From positions 372,001 to 436,000 of the forward strand of contig NW_024104346.1 of NCBI RefSeq assembly GCF_003945595.2: DNA of 64,000 nucleotides, given 5' to 3'. The number at the start of each line of letters is the position of its first letter. Positions within the stretch are counted from its first letter, which is position 1. Made by a program: the position numbers and the translations under genes. The notes below the pieces were generated by a model. The model ran no database searches and was not told the origin of the DNA. It saw only the letters and a list, made by a program, of their open reading frames with translations. Positions 13,625 to 25,268 of this stretch are shown one piece after another. Source of the DNA: Pipra filicauda (Eukaryota > Chordata > Aves > Passeriformes > Pipridae).

Positions 13625-13760
13625 AAGGAATCCGATTGTTTGGGCTGGAAGGGACATTAAAGAGCCCTCTGACCATCCCAGGGTGCTCCTTGGACACTTC
13701 CAGGGATGGAGCAGCCACAGCCTGTCTGGGAAATCCCCCTTTGAGTGCTCCTGGACCCCG
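13625..13760 (-). mobile_element. CR1 LINE 3'-end fragment, degraded
   Basis: Begins GGGCTGGAAGGGACATTAAAG and continues to CTTGGACACTTCCAGGGATG. It is in reverse orientation and an internal segment is missing between the two blocks, so the copy carries a deletion. Confidence 0.8.
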
Positions 13761-15790
13761 TTTCCAGGTGAGCCAGGGAATGCTGCATCTGCTCTGGGAA
13801 CAGGGAAGGGCTTCACCCCCCCCACTGCTGCACTTTGTCCTCGGAGACCAAGAGCTACCCTCAAAAATGAGGGTTCAACACGTGGTTAAGGCACTAAAGT
13901 GGAACCTGGAATGAGCCTGGACCTGTGGGAAGGGCTCAAAGGGACCTTTGGGACCCATTTCACCAACCCAAGGTGAGTTCACTCGAGTTCACAAGTCCCT
14001 TTTCAAAAGGAACTTCAGTCGACCAGGTTTACAAATATTTTTTATAACCCACAGACAGGGTTTTATATCCATATATATTATATATATACAGCTTTTATAA
14101 CTCCAGACAGATGTCCTGGAGCCCTCACAAACACACCTGAGCTGGGCAGTGAACAGATCCCCCTCATAACCCCCACTGGGCAAGTCTACATTTATTTAAG
14201 CATCTAAATATCCTTGAAGATCTTGCCCTGGGAGCCCAAACCTCAATGAAAACGTTCAGGATGATCCAAAACCTTCTTCAAATTTTACTCTTATTTTCCC
14301 TGTGCATCTCTAAGATGAACTCAGTGGAAATTTCATTTTTCCTCACCCCCAGCCCAAATATCTATAAAAATGCTCACATTTTTGTGGCATTCCCTCAGAA
14401 CCTGCTCTGAGGGACTTGCAAGAGGGTTCTTTTCCCCCTCCCCACCACGTTTTAGGTTCTAGTTTGTATTTTTACCCATCTGGGTGGATTTTCAGGCATT
14501 TTTTCCCCCATGGAAAGCTCAGGAGTTACACAAATCCCCTTTTAGGAGCTGCAGGGAGGCCCCTTTTCAGCACCCAGGGCTCAGAACAGGGACACACACA
14601 CACAAATTCTGTGCAAAGTGACACAGAAGGAACTACTTCAGTTAATCACCATCACCACAGTCTTGCACCTCCAGATAGAAAATAAATTAAAAACACCACT
14701 CAGAACAAGCACTCACTAAAAGCTCTTCACTCCTGCACCACAATTCTCATTCCCCCCACAAAGTGTGTGTTTACAAGTGCTTTGAGATCTCCCAACAAAC
14801 CCCTTTTGCCAGGCACTTGTATTCCAGCAGCTCACACTTGTATTATTGTGTATTTGAATTACAAAAAGCCATCTCTCCCAGGAATTTTTGTTAGGATGTA
14901 AATCCAATTTTTGCTTGATTCCCTTAACAGCACTTTCAGATTCGCTTCCTTTAAGTGGTGCAGCACTTGATATTTATATTTATTGCCTGATGCCTCCCTG
15001 TCACCTTGAGCAATCAAGGAAAGTCACCTGAAGTTGAGAGTGCACAGAAAAGTTATCAGCAACTGCTGGGTGCTCTGCTGCTCCAAAAACCACACTCATT
15101 TTTGTCCTGTTCTGATCCAATTTAATACCAAGCACGAGAATTTCTCTAATCTTCAGTGACAAATATTCCCACTCCTTCGGAGGATCCGTGTGAAAATCCA
15201 AATTATTCCCACAGAGTTCCTGCATCCTGTGACCTCCATCCACACACGAGAAACTCACAACTCATTTCTCTCAACATCAGACTGTACTATTTTATTTTTT
15301 TCTTTTGCCTCCTCCATTCATTTAAAAGCTCATTTTGGCCCATAGACATATTCCACTTAATCTCAGTTTTCAATCCCCCAAAGCAGATCGATACCTTTCT
15401 TCTCCAATCTACAGAGCTCTCAATCAAGGGCTTAACAAGGGGTGAATGGAATCGACTTGGAGGTTCAAATTGGGTGTTTTTTTGTCAAAAGTCTCATTTG
15501 TTCACTGCCCTCATGGAAAAGGAGGGGGGGAAATTCTCAGCTGAGAGCCCTCCGTGGGCAAAAAAGGAGTGGGGGGTGTTGAGGCATTTTCATTAAAGCA
15601 ACCAGCCAAAGAACAGAAATTCCAATCCAGGGGTTTTCCCAGCCTTTGAAGAGCTACAGGATGTGCAGGACAGGCCACCAGAGCCTGAGGAAAGGGAAGT
15701 GGAGCCTCAGAGGGGGGAACAACCCTCAGAGGGGTCAGATTGTCCCTGTGGCCAGTCCGGGGTTGCTGCCTCCAGCAGCTGGGTTAAACC
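13761..15790. other. CSMD2 intron 1, unique sequence with a short AT microsatellite
   Basis: No exon or transposon is seen. A TA-rich run sits at about 14070-14093. The 146-codon open frame at 15156-15596 has no domain resemblance. Confidence 0.5.
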
Positions 15791-15930
15791 CAACTGGGAA
15801 CCAAGTCCTCACCCTGGGAATGAAGTCCCCACCTTGGGAACAAAGCCCCCACCTTGGGAACAAAGCCCCCACCTTGGGAACAAAGCCCCCACCTTGGGAA
15901 CAAAGCCCCCACCTTGGGAACAAAGCCCCC
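15791..15930. repeat. 20 bp minisatellite, seven copies
   Basis: Period is exactly 20 with consensus CAAAGCCCCCACCTTGGGAA. The first two copies are diverged (CAACTGGGAA, TGAAGTCCCC) and the rest nearly perfect, a gradient typical of recent expansion at one end. The repeat makes apparent proline-rich open frames that should not be read as protein. Confidence 0.95.
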
Positions 15931-17070
15931 AACCCTCTCAGGGACAAACTGCCCATCCTTCAAACCCCTCGTTACCTCAGCAGGTGAACCTTATTTTAGT
16001 TTTAATTTTAATTTTAACGGCCCGACTCCTCCTGCAAGGGGTGCTTCACTCTAATGGAACATCTGGGGATGGCTCCTGCCAGATGTGCAGAGTCAGGAGC
16101 AGTGTCTGACCTTTCCCTGATGGAGACAAAGCAACAACAGAGGCACATCAACAACGTGCTGCACGAGGCAGGAACCGCCTTCGGGAGCGGCCTCGGCTTT
16201 GGAAAAGCACCAGCTCCATTATCCTTTGGAAGGAGAGCTCCTTTCTGGGAGCAAATAACTTGGTGTTATTACTTGGTGGCTCAAAGGGAAAAGGGACATG
16301 GAGTGGTGCCTTTGTCAGAGCAGAAATGAGCTGCAATTTGCTGTCCCTCCAGCCTGAACTGCTCACCATGGATGAGCATCCAACAGGTCCTGCCCTGCAG
16401 AGAGGAGAGGGGACAATCCTGCTGCCAGGAATGGATTTAAAGACATGGAGGGGGCAGGACTGGGGACCAGGATGAAGCCCAGAACATCCTGTGCAAGCCA
16501 TCACACCACATTAGTTCTATTTTTTACAGCACATCATTCCGTGCTGGAAAGCTCCTCCTCAGATATGAAGGAAGCCCAACTCATCCTGCTCTTTCTCCAC
16601 CTCAGACCATCTGACTCCAACACCAGTGACATAAATGCCATTAAAAAAAACCAAACAACCTATTTCCAACTCTGCTTTCACTGCTTTAACTGAAAAAAAA
16701 AAATATATTCATAAACTGCTGATAAATAACAGGAACTATAATAAGCAAACAAGTTCTCCATTTGATCTCTGCCATCCCAGAGACATTCATCTTCATAATT
16801 AACTAGATAATACTATTAGGACTGTACTGGTTTTCCCCTCTGTAGACAAGAAGCTGAAGTTCACATAATTTAAACAACTCTGCTTCAAAGGCAGAGTCTG
16901 GGGCAGGTTAAACTCAAAAGGTCCAGACCATCCTTTCTGCCAATATCCTGCTTTTCCAAAGACCAGTATCCAATCCCCTGGTGCTTCTGGCGAGTTCTCA
17001 GTATAAATCTCCTACTGTACCATCTCTACTGAGTACTTTGTGCTTTACAATCTGCAGGTTTGGCTAAAAT
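15931..17070. other. CSMD2 intron 1, unique sequence; AT-rich from 16690
   Basis: No exon or transposon is recognised. The stretch 16690-17040 is AT-rich and repeat-free (ATAATTAACTAGATAATAC near 16795), another possible conserved patch. Confidence 0.4.
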
Positions 17071-17110
17071 GTGGATATAAACATATAAAAGTGGATATAA
17101 ACATATAAAA
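17071..17110. repeat. 20 bp direct repeat, two perfect copies
   Basis: GTGGATATAAACATATAAAA occurs back to back at 17071 and 17091. Confidence 0.95.
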
Positions 17111-17388
17111 ACTGTAAAGGCAATTCCACACCAATTGCAAGAGGAGCAGAGCAACCCCTGCAAACCCTGCACTTGATTTTATTCCTGACTTTTTTGACAA
17201 GAAGTTCAGCAGCAGACAGACAACTTCCAGCTCCAAAATGTCACTCACAATTAATCCCAAATTGTGCATGAAATGGTTGAATTCACTCCATGCAATCAAG
17301 GGAGAGACCCAAGAGCAGGAAACCTGAGCAGCTCATCAACGTGGTGCAATCTGTACCTGCTGAAAGCTCCTCACAAACACCCCAAGTT

Positions 17389-17412
17389 CTCTCTCTCTCT
17401 CTCTCTCTCTGC
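17389..17412. repeat. (CT)n microsatellite
   Basis: An uninterrupted run of about eleven TC/CT dinucleotides. Confidence 0.95.
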
Positions 17413-18619
17413 AGAATAAAGCTGTAAATCAGTGGAGGATTTTGCAAATTCCAGGGGGAGAAGGGACATGGGGCCCAAAGCTCCCACCCTGAGGGGTCTC
17501 CAGGTGCCAACAGCCAAGGGGAGCAGCAAGACCTGGGCTCCAAGTGCAGAGAGTGTGCAAATAACAGGAGAGCACTGAGCCAGAAAATCCCCCGGGCTGG
17601 TTAATCCTCCAGCTGGGATTAACTCAGCTTTCCTTGCACCTCCCAGGACAACTGGCTCTGGGATTATCAGCCTGTGACCATGGGCTGGTGGAAGTCTCTT
17701 GGTCTGCACTGAGCTGACAGCTAGAAACAGGTTTAAAATCTCCACACTGAGAGAAATTCGGGTGGCACTGAGGAACCCAAATAAAGCCATTTTATTAAGA
17801 CAGAGCAGACTCCACATCCTCGTGCAAGTCAGAGGCCAAAAGAACAAATCTTCTCTTCCTTTGGTTTTCAAACGTTCCAGATAAAGACACCTTTATTTGA
17901 TATTCATTGTTGTTTTATCTGCCTTGAAAGGGGAACTGCAGACATTTTGATGAATGGATTGAGAAATTGTTCTGTTTCAGCGGAACCACAGTCAAAGAGC
18001 TCGGCATCAAACCTCATCCCAGCCAGGCAGCAGCTCCAAAACCCCCTCAGGAGCAGCACTGGGGCATTTCTGAGGTGATATTCAGGGTGTAAGGACTCCC
18101 AGGAGTGAGATCTGCTCCGTTCCTGGCCCTGCTGGGTGACCCTGGCTGAGCTTTTCCATACCTGGCTCTGCCTCCCACCTTCCAGCACATCATCTCTGGG
18201 CACAAACTGCTGCAGCAGGAGGAGGAAATGCCTTCTTCCAGGAAGGGAAGGGGAAAAATCATTCCCAGCAGGATCTAGGACGCTGTAGAATTCCTTCTGG
18301 CTGGCTGGAGAGGAAGAGCTGCCTCCTGAGGACACCGGGAACGACAAATTCCAAAGGGCAGCGAGGGTTGAGGGTTTCTCCCGTGAGATCTTGGCTGCAG
18401 CTCCAGCCCCCGAGTCCTGCACGGCTGCTGAAGGTCCAGAGCTGTGTCCTGGAGACACTGGGGGCCTTTCCTGCCTCTTGTCCTTGGCCAAGCCCGGCTT
18501 GAGAAGCCAAATTCCAGCTGGGTGGGCAGAAAGTCCCTCTGGGTTGTGGTTTCCACCCACCTTCACTCAAGAATTATATCCAGGACTTGTGGATAGCTGA
18601 GATTGTTCACTCTGCCAGG
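17413..18619. other. CSMD2 intron 1, unique sequence
   Basis: The 220-codon minus-strand open frame at 17904-18566 looks long, but it is low in complexity, matches nothing known, and overlaps other long frames on the same strand. No functional element is supported. Confidence 0.45.
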
Positions 18620-18850
18620 CAAGGGCTGACTCCAGGTGCATCCAGCAGGAATTTCTCCATGGAAAGGGTGGTCAGGCATTGGCAGGGGCTGCCCAGGGAG
18701 GTTTGGAGTGCCCAGCCCTGGAGGTGCCCAAGGAAGGACTGGAGGTGGCACTGAGTGCTCTGGGCTGGGGGACAAGGTGGGGGTGGGTCACAGGGGGCAC
18801 TCCATGGTTTTGGAGGTCTTTTCCAACCTCAGTGATCCCGGAATTCCATG
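18620..18850 (+). mobile_element. CR1 LINE 3'-end fragment, distinct subfamily
   Basis: Carries 'GGGGCTGCCCAGGGAGGTTT', 'GAGTGCCCAGCCCTGGAGGTG' (21 bases, read as GAGTGCCCAGCCC then TGGAGGTG), then 'GGTCTTTTCCAACCTCAGTGA'-type sequence. The internal block differs from the copies at 3697 and 33410 and matches in type the reverse copy at 40363-40830. Confidence 0.9.
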
Positions 18851-20334
18851 TGCTTGCCCCTCTCTGCACAGGTCAGGCCCAGCTGAGCTGACTGCACCAC
18901 TCCATCAACACTCTGGTGCCACATCTCGCACGGATGGCCCTGCAGGTCCTGTCCCACTTCCTCCAGCTCCCCCAAATGTAGGCCACCAGTTCATTTCTCC
19001 AGCAGATTTTTGCAGTCAATAGTGGGGAAGGATTTAATTTTTTAATTACTCCCCTCTCACACATCTCCCTGGCAACCACAGCTGCTCCAGCCCTCACGGT
19101 TACGGATCCTGCTCCTCCAGTGAGAGCCAGGGAGCACCAGATCTCCCCACTCCAGGATTATCTGGAGCTCTCAGAAATCCCCAGCAGGACTCTGACACAG
19201 CCCCAAAGTTCCCTTTTCATCCAGTACAGAAAACCAGGCAGTTCATCACTCCAGGGAGAGGACAGAAAATCACTGGAAGGAGCTGGATGAGGGAATGCAC
19301 CTGACACTGGGAAGAGAGGACAAACCCCACACTGCCCACTGGGAAGTCCCATTAAAAAAAAAAAAAGAAGGAAAACACCCCAAAAAGTCTTCCACTTTCC
19401 TGCAAGGGAGGTACAGTTCCCATCCCAAGCTCCCTGCAGCCTCCATCCCTGCTGGCTGCAAAGACACTGGAACAGAATTCATTTGATTTCTTTAATCCAT
19501 GGGATTTTCCCAATCCCACACGAACCCCCCTCAGCCCCCTGTGCCACCCCAGGGCACGGCAGCAGCACGGACAGTTTGCAGGTTACTGCACTGCATCAGG
19601 TGTATTGCAGGCAAAGTGCAGCATCCATGGCATTCCTGAACCTTCCCAGTGCCCAAAAACACGGAGGAGAGTAAAGAAGTGTTATTTAAAATCCACTCAG
19701 CTGAGCACAGCTTTGTCAGAATTTCACCAAAGCCCAGGAAAAATTACTCCAGCCCTGTGTCTCGGGATACTCCTGATAAAAATGGAGCCAGGAGGAATTT
19801 TTTTGCAACACTGTGGACACAAAGAGAGTTAAGGCTGCCTGACCTTGCCCCCAAACTCACCCTCCACATCATCATAACAATTTCCTCTGGTCAAGATCCA
19901 GGCCAAATCCAAGCAGGGCTTGGGGGGGGGGGCACCAGCAGGAACACAAGCACAGCTGTGAAATTTGGCATTGCCCAAACAAGTGGCCTCTCAGGAGCCA
20001 GAGCAAGGCAACAAGCAGCACACAGTAATTCCATGGCTGGAAAGCCTTGGAGCACTGGTGGAAGTGGTGAACAGCAAACAGGGGGCCAGGAATTAAAGCT
20101 ACTTTTGGGGACAAGTGAAGGACAACGAGGCACAGTCACTCCTGCCCAGGGAAGTGCCCTCTCTGGGGCACAGATGGGACCTGAGCAACAGCTCAACCTC
20201 TCCCTGAGCCCCAAAACCCCCTGGCAAAGGGGGGATCCACAGGGACCCAGGGCAGATCATCTGGATCACATTCCCACACCCATCCTGACAGGTATCCAAG
20301 GAATGAGGAGAAGGGAAATCATCTGCAGGGTGGA
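18851..20334. other. CSMD2 intron 1, unique sequence
   Basis: Contains an A run at about 19353-19367 and a G run near 19921. The 231-codon plus-strand open frame at 19649-20344 ends inside a CR1 fragment and resembles no family. No supported element. Confidence 0.45.
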
Positions 20335-20400
20335 CCTTGGTTAATGGTTGGACTGGGTGATCTTAAAGGTCTTTTCCAACCTAAATGGTTCTGTGGTTCC
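20335..20400 (+). mobile_element. CR1 LINE 3'-end stub
   Basis: Only the last ~65 bases are present: GGTTGGACTGGGTGATCTTA, AAGGTCTTTTCCAACCTAAA and TGGTTCTGTGGTTCC. Confidence 0.85.
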
Positions 20401-23400
20401 ATGAGTTGTGAGCAAACAGCCCAAGCTGGAAGCAGAGTCGTGGCTCCTGCTCAGGAGCCTTCCAGGCAAGGGCTGCTCTTCCCCCATCCTCATGGGCACA
20501 CACTTCCAGGGAAAACCTGCTCCATGGGGATGTTCTTCACTGAGGACAGCAGAGATTAAAGGCCACAGAACAAAATAAAGGGCTGATTTACAACAGATCC
20601 TGCCTGGATCACACCATGGGCTCGGGAATGCTCAGGAATGCTCCTCAGCCCTGCATGAACACTGCCTGGGCAGAGCTGATCTGAGCCTCCCCCTGCTCCC
20701 TCACAAGCTCCTGTTTTCTGACAAACAGCCACGAGACTTTATTCCCCTCTCTGAACAACAACCCAAGCAGGATCATGCCTTAGTTACTGGACTTTTTGAG
20801 TAAAATTCCTGACTCCCAACCAGGATTGATGCCCACGTGCTCTCTGATGTCCCTGTGCCCCACCTCTGTGGCTCTGCAGCACAACCACACACCAGCACCT
20901 TCCACGAGCCACAACAGACCATCAAAGAGGAGAACTACAATCACCAATTTCCATCCTTAAAGGGAAAGGGAACATCATTTTCACTGGGTGCCTCCCTGGG
21001 AACCACGGTGTGAGCAGCTTTACACATGGCTGTAACTATGGCAAAGGAACAGACAACAAGCCTGTTGATTTAAACAGAAATTCTGGGTTTACTGTATCCC
21101 ATTCAGGGTTCATAATGTGACTCTGGACAGACCCCAACTCTGGTGCCAGCTCAGGTCTTTAACTGAAGTTTGATGTAAACCGACTCCACCTCCTATTGAA
21201 CTCCCTGCTCCCATTTATCCCACTGGTCCCACATCATTAAACCCACAGGGAATGTTATTTAACCCCTCGTGGTCCCTCAGGTGACCCTGTATTATGGTCC
21301 CTCACTGAATTATCAGTGCAGGTTCAATCTCTGCAACCAAACCCCCCTGCCTGAGCTCATCTCAGAGTCCGACCCAAAACTCGTGACCAGCTTCCTGCTC
21401 CCCCACTCCTCAGACCAGGAGCCTGCCAAAAACTGGTTTCCATCAAGAAAAAGGAGAAGTGCAGTGGGTTTAAACTGAGGAGACGATGTTTCAAGCTGGT
21501 GCACCCTTCCTTAACCCAGCTCAAAGCACGGTGTGTAAATAATGGGATCGAGCCCCTTTTATAACAGGCCTTCCAAAGACATTTGATCTGTGTCCATCCA
21601 CACACACACACACAAAACACACTCCCCAAATGCCCCTCCTGCTGCTGAGGCACTGCTAACCACCCTGCAGGGACAGAAAGCACTCCTGTGCCCACCTGAC
21701 TGCCAGTCAATAAATGGAATTTCGGGATTATCACACGTGTTTCATTTCCGAGAGGCCACACACGGACCACCAGCGACTCTCAGGCAAAGATAAATCCCTG
21801 TGCACATCCCACCAGTGTGAAACCATCACTGCACCCCTCAAACTGAGAGGGGAACCACACAGACCACCTCCTCTGCCCCCAGCACCCACAGACCCCATGA
21901 ATTCCCAATCCCAGGCACCACATTCCCTCCAGCTCGTTATCCCAAACAGCTCCGTTATCCCTCCTTGGCACAGCAGCCCCTGAGGGAAGCACAGGCTCTG
22001 CAGGACGTTTTTGGGCAGCAGGACGTGCCCCCATGGCACAGCTGATGTGATGGGAGAGCAGGATTTCTTCCCCTTTTTTATTTTTCAGACGGCCAGAAGT
22101 ACTAATTGACAGTTCTACACACACAGCTCTGCTGCCACACTATGGAACTCCTGGTTATTGCTTCCCACACAACCCCGGGCAACGGGAGAGGTTGGACATG
22201 GAGCCTCCTGGAACTTTGTTCTCCAGAGGTTCAGGGTTTGCTCAGCAAAGGGGCTGGAAGTCCCAGCCCAGACTGAACCGATTTGCAGTGATTACACCCC
22301 AAAACCCACCAGAGACCTGCAAAGGGGGGGTGCCTTCACTCCGGGTACATCACAACACATCCAGCACTGAGCCACTGATTGCAAAGTTGGCATCTTGCTC
22401 AGGCAAAAAGATCATTGCTGGGATGCCAGAATTGGAAAGGAAGAGCTATTGATCAGTGCCTCTGGCTCTGATGCAGAGGAAAAAAAAACATCTGAGCTCT
22501 AAAAAGCTCTTGCAGATCTTCTGCTCACAAAGAAAAACAACACAGAGCATCAACCTCTGGGTGAAGGATCCAGAACAGAGGGCTCTAAACCCACAGAGAA
22601 GGGAGCAGGGGCCTGAGAAGAAAGGATTACATCCTCTGCAAGGTACAGAGTGGGAGACCCAGCCTGAATAAGCTCCAGACAGCTCAGAAGAAGAAAGGAA
22701 GCTCTAAACCCCTGAGAGAGTCAATCAGGAATTGAGGTACCTCCACATCAGTTTACTCGTGTGAGAAAAGCACAGCAGAAGCTGCTGGAACGCTTTTCCT
22801 CTGTGCACAGGTTCGTGCTGGAGACAGGAAGGATATTCACCACGATAAATATTCACCCTTAATAAGGACTTGCAGGTTGTTTGGGTGGGTTTATAACCCT
22901 CTCCTAACACGCTTCCAGTCAGCAAAACTGTTCAGCTCCACTGCAAGAGCGCTCGGGAGGAGCAGTTAATCCTCGTTCTCCATCCCCCTCGAAGGAGATC
23001 TGCCTTACATAATAAAATCAGTGTTGCATTTCACACACAAAGTTCCCCCCCCCCCCCAAAAAAAACACCCCCCTCAAAACCCGGGGAGCTTTCGTACCCA
23101 TCACCACCAGCCACACATTCCTCCAGCCTCGGATACAGCAGACAAGAGACAACGTTCCTTGGAAACTCTTGGAAAATCGGGGCACTGCACAGCGTGGAGA
23201 GAAGGCACTGCCAAACACTCGGCTCTCCCACTCTTCCCCCTCCTACACACCCAGAAGGACAGTCCCTAAATATTTGCTGTTTACACCCGAAATAAAACTT
23301 CAGCCCTTGCACACGCTTTTGCTACAGGGGATGGGAGACAGCAGCAAACTGCCCCCGAATCCGAGTCTTCTCCTGCTCTCCTTCCAGTCAGTAGGTGCAT

Positions 23401-23639
23401 GTTTCCTAAAAACCACCGTGCCGAGGCCAAAAAGCTCCTCTGCAAGGGATATTCAACTCGGGAGGCAGGAGGAAGAAGAGGAAAGTGCTTCCATCTTCAT
23501 GCAAGGCATCCAAAAAATCTATTTTGTCAGGGTGGGGAAATACTGAATTAAGATGCGAGGGAAAGACAGAGGGGGGAAAACCGTGCTGGCATTTCTCACA
23601 GTCATCGTGCCCATCACACACAGCAACTGTGCCCGAATG
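20401..23639. other. CSMD2 intron 1, promoter-proximal unique sequence
   Basis: No transposon or exon is recognised over 3.2 kb. A (CA)n run lies at about 21600-21614. A C run followed by an A run (about 23047-23067) marks a low-complexity point. CpG frequency rises toward the right end as the CpG island is approached. Confidence 0.45.
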
Positions 23640-23919
23640 CGACCCACCGGGGAGAGATCGCACAAAGCCACCTTTTATCGCCCCATCGCCCGAATCCCGA
23701 AGGATGCTCGAGGGAACCACATCGTCCAAAGGGCTGAGGAAAATATCCTCGGTGCTGAACGCGCCAGGGAAGCATGTGCCGACACGACAGTGTGTGCACA
23801 CAGTGCCACACACCCCAACCCCCCCTCCGTGCCCCCAAAACAGCGCTCCTTTCATTCAAGGAGCCGGGGGGGGGGGGAACCAGCTCCCGAAGTTGCCGGG
23901 TTTCTCCGTGGCCACTTAC

Positions 23920-24076
23920 CCGTCACGGATCCAGCCAGGAGCCCCACGGAGAGCAGCAGCACCCGGCTCCAGGCGCTCACCTCCACCGGCATCAGAGCCA
24001 CGATTCCCAGTTTCCCCCAGTGCCTCCCGAAGCTGCAGCTGCATCCCGGCTGCTCCCATCCCCAGGAAGGTTGCAT
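23920..24076 (-). CDS. CSMD2: CSMD2 exon 1, start codon and signal peptide
   Basis: The frame from ATG at 24076 encodes about 52 residues. It begins MQPSWGWEQPGCSC and ends with a hydrophobic signal segment, SRVLLLSVGLLAGSVT, just before the donor G|GTAAGT (GT at 23919-23918). Spliced to exon 2 the mature N-terminus would read close to ..SVTAQNC, with a good small-residue cleavage site. An internal ATG at 23992 would give a classical 25-residue signal peptide (MPVEVSAWSRVLLL..). The upstream ATG has G at -3 and is preferred, while the internal one has C at -3. The frame stays open further upstream to 24478, but that part is A/K-rich and probably 5' UTR. Known role: targets the receptor to the secretory pathway. 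Confidence 0.8.
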
Positions 24077-24465
24077 GTCAAAGGGCAGCAGGAATGGGGC
24101 GTGCTGCTGGGGGGTTGGTGGTTCTTGCTGCTGGGTTTTCCCCCCTTTTCCTTCCCCTTGGCGATTGGGATAGTCCTCGGCTCGGCTGGATGAAGAGGAG
24201 AAAGGAAAGAGGTTGGGGGGTGGAGGGGAAAAAAAAAAAAACAACGCAGGTCCGGCTCGCGCTTTTCTTTTTTTTTTTTTCTCCTTAATTTTTTCAGCCC
24301 AGGCAAAAAAAAAATCCCCACCGCATTGAAGGCTCTGAGCTTCTGCAGCTGGACTGAACCACGTGTGGCCGCAGTCGGGGCGAGGAGAGGCGAGGAAAGG
24401 AGAGGAGAGGAGGGCTGGGGCTGGCGCGTCCCTCCCGGTGGCTGTCTCAGAGCCAGCTCCTCGGC
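24077..24465 (-). other. CSMD2: Inferred CSMD2 5' UTR
   Basis: GC-rich leader between the chosen start codon and an inferred transcription start. It contains two homopurine/homopyrimidine runs (A runs in plus sense at about 24230-24241 and 24306-24313, a T run at 24268-24281). The right end is estimated as about 30 bases downstream of the TATA-like box and is uncertain by tens of bases. Confidence 0.4.
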
Positions 24466-24491
24466 AGCAGCACCACAACGCTCCTCGGGGG

Positions 24492-24498
24492 ATTTATA
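24492..24498 (-). promoter_or_regulatory. TATA-like box of CSMD2
   Basis: On the minus strand the sequence reads GTATAAATCCCCCGAG, a TATA-like heptamer inside an otherwise GC-rich CpG island. It lies about 415 bases upstream of the start codon. Its position and isolation make it the best core-promoter candidate, though CpG-island promoters often lack a working TATA box. Confidence 0.4.
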
Positions 24499-25105
24499 CT
24501 TCTTTATTAGCCACTTGATTAATCGTTCCCACAGCTTTGTCCTCTTCTAAACGCTGGGGAGGGGGGAGAGGAGAGGGGGTCGCGGTGAGGGGCCGCCAAA
24601 GGGATCTGTGCTATCCCCCCCAAACCCAGCACCATCCTCCCCACCAGGACCAGAGCCCACAAATTAGGCTTTGGCGGCGTGTTTATTTTTACATACTCCA
24701 GGTTTCTTGCCGAGGAAGCGGGTCCCCCAGCCCCCCATTTCACACGGAGTCTGGCACACCCCCCCCCACCCCCCCAGAGCATCGCTGCCATCGAGACATC
24801 CGCGGGCACGGACCCCCCGCGAACAACTCGAGGAGACCGACACGATTTGGGGGACGAGGCGAATTTTGTTACGAACGGATCACAAAAGAGCCCTGACCCC
24901 TCCCAGCCTGTGGCTTGTCCTCCCAGCGGCTGATGCTGGTGGGACTGGTCCAGGGGCCCCGTGGAGGTGGGAAAGGCTGTGCCCCCTCCGCCGGGCTGGG
25001 CTGCGGTGCTGCTGCCCTGGCAGGGCTGGCAGAGCCGCGTCTCTCCACCACCACCTCCCCTTGGTTGTGTTTGAGCATCTCCCGGTACCTCGGTGCCCGG
25101 AGCTG

Positions 25106-25150
25106 CAGGCAAGATGGGGAAGGGAGGGAGGGAGGAAGGAAGGAAGGAAT
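25106..25150. repeat. (GGGA/GGAA)n purine tract
   Basis: The run GGGAAGGGAGGGAGGGAGG passes into GAAGGAAGGAAGG. It lies inside the CpG island and could adopt a triplex or serve repeated ETS-type GGAA cores. Confidence 0.9.
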
Positions 25151-25250
25151 GCAACCGGTTAACGCCACATTCGGGAACTTCATTATCGTGCTAATGATGC
25201 TCTCACATCGAGGGACGAGGCGAACGACTCGAACGCCACACCAGAGCTCA

Positions 25251-25268
25251 AAATAAATAAATAAATAA
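25251..25268. repeat. (AAAT)n microsatellite
   Basis: Four to five copies of AAAT/AATA within the CpG island. Confidence 0.9.

Noticed and set aside
15663..16109. Proline-rich repetitive frames that looked like a repeat protein
   Set aside because: Created by the 20 bp minisatellite. Because 20 is not a multiple of three, several frames stay open at once.
17904..18566. 220-codon minus-strand frame in intron 1
   Set aside because: On the gene's own strand but without exon-like flanks. It overlaps two other long frames on the same strand, and no family is recognised.
19649..20344. 231-codon plus-strand frame in intron 1
   Set aside because: It ends inside a CR1 stub, runs through a G run, and resembles no known protein.
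23485..24288. 267-codon plus-strand open frame across the CSMD2 promoter
   Set aside because: Antisense to CSMD2 exon 1 and its leader. The length is explained by few stop codons in CpG-island DNA, and there is no domain resemblance.
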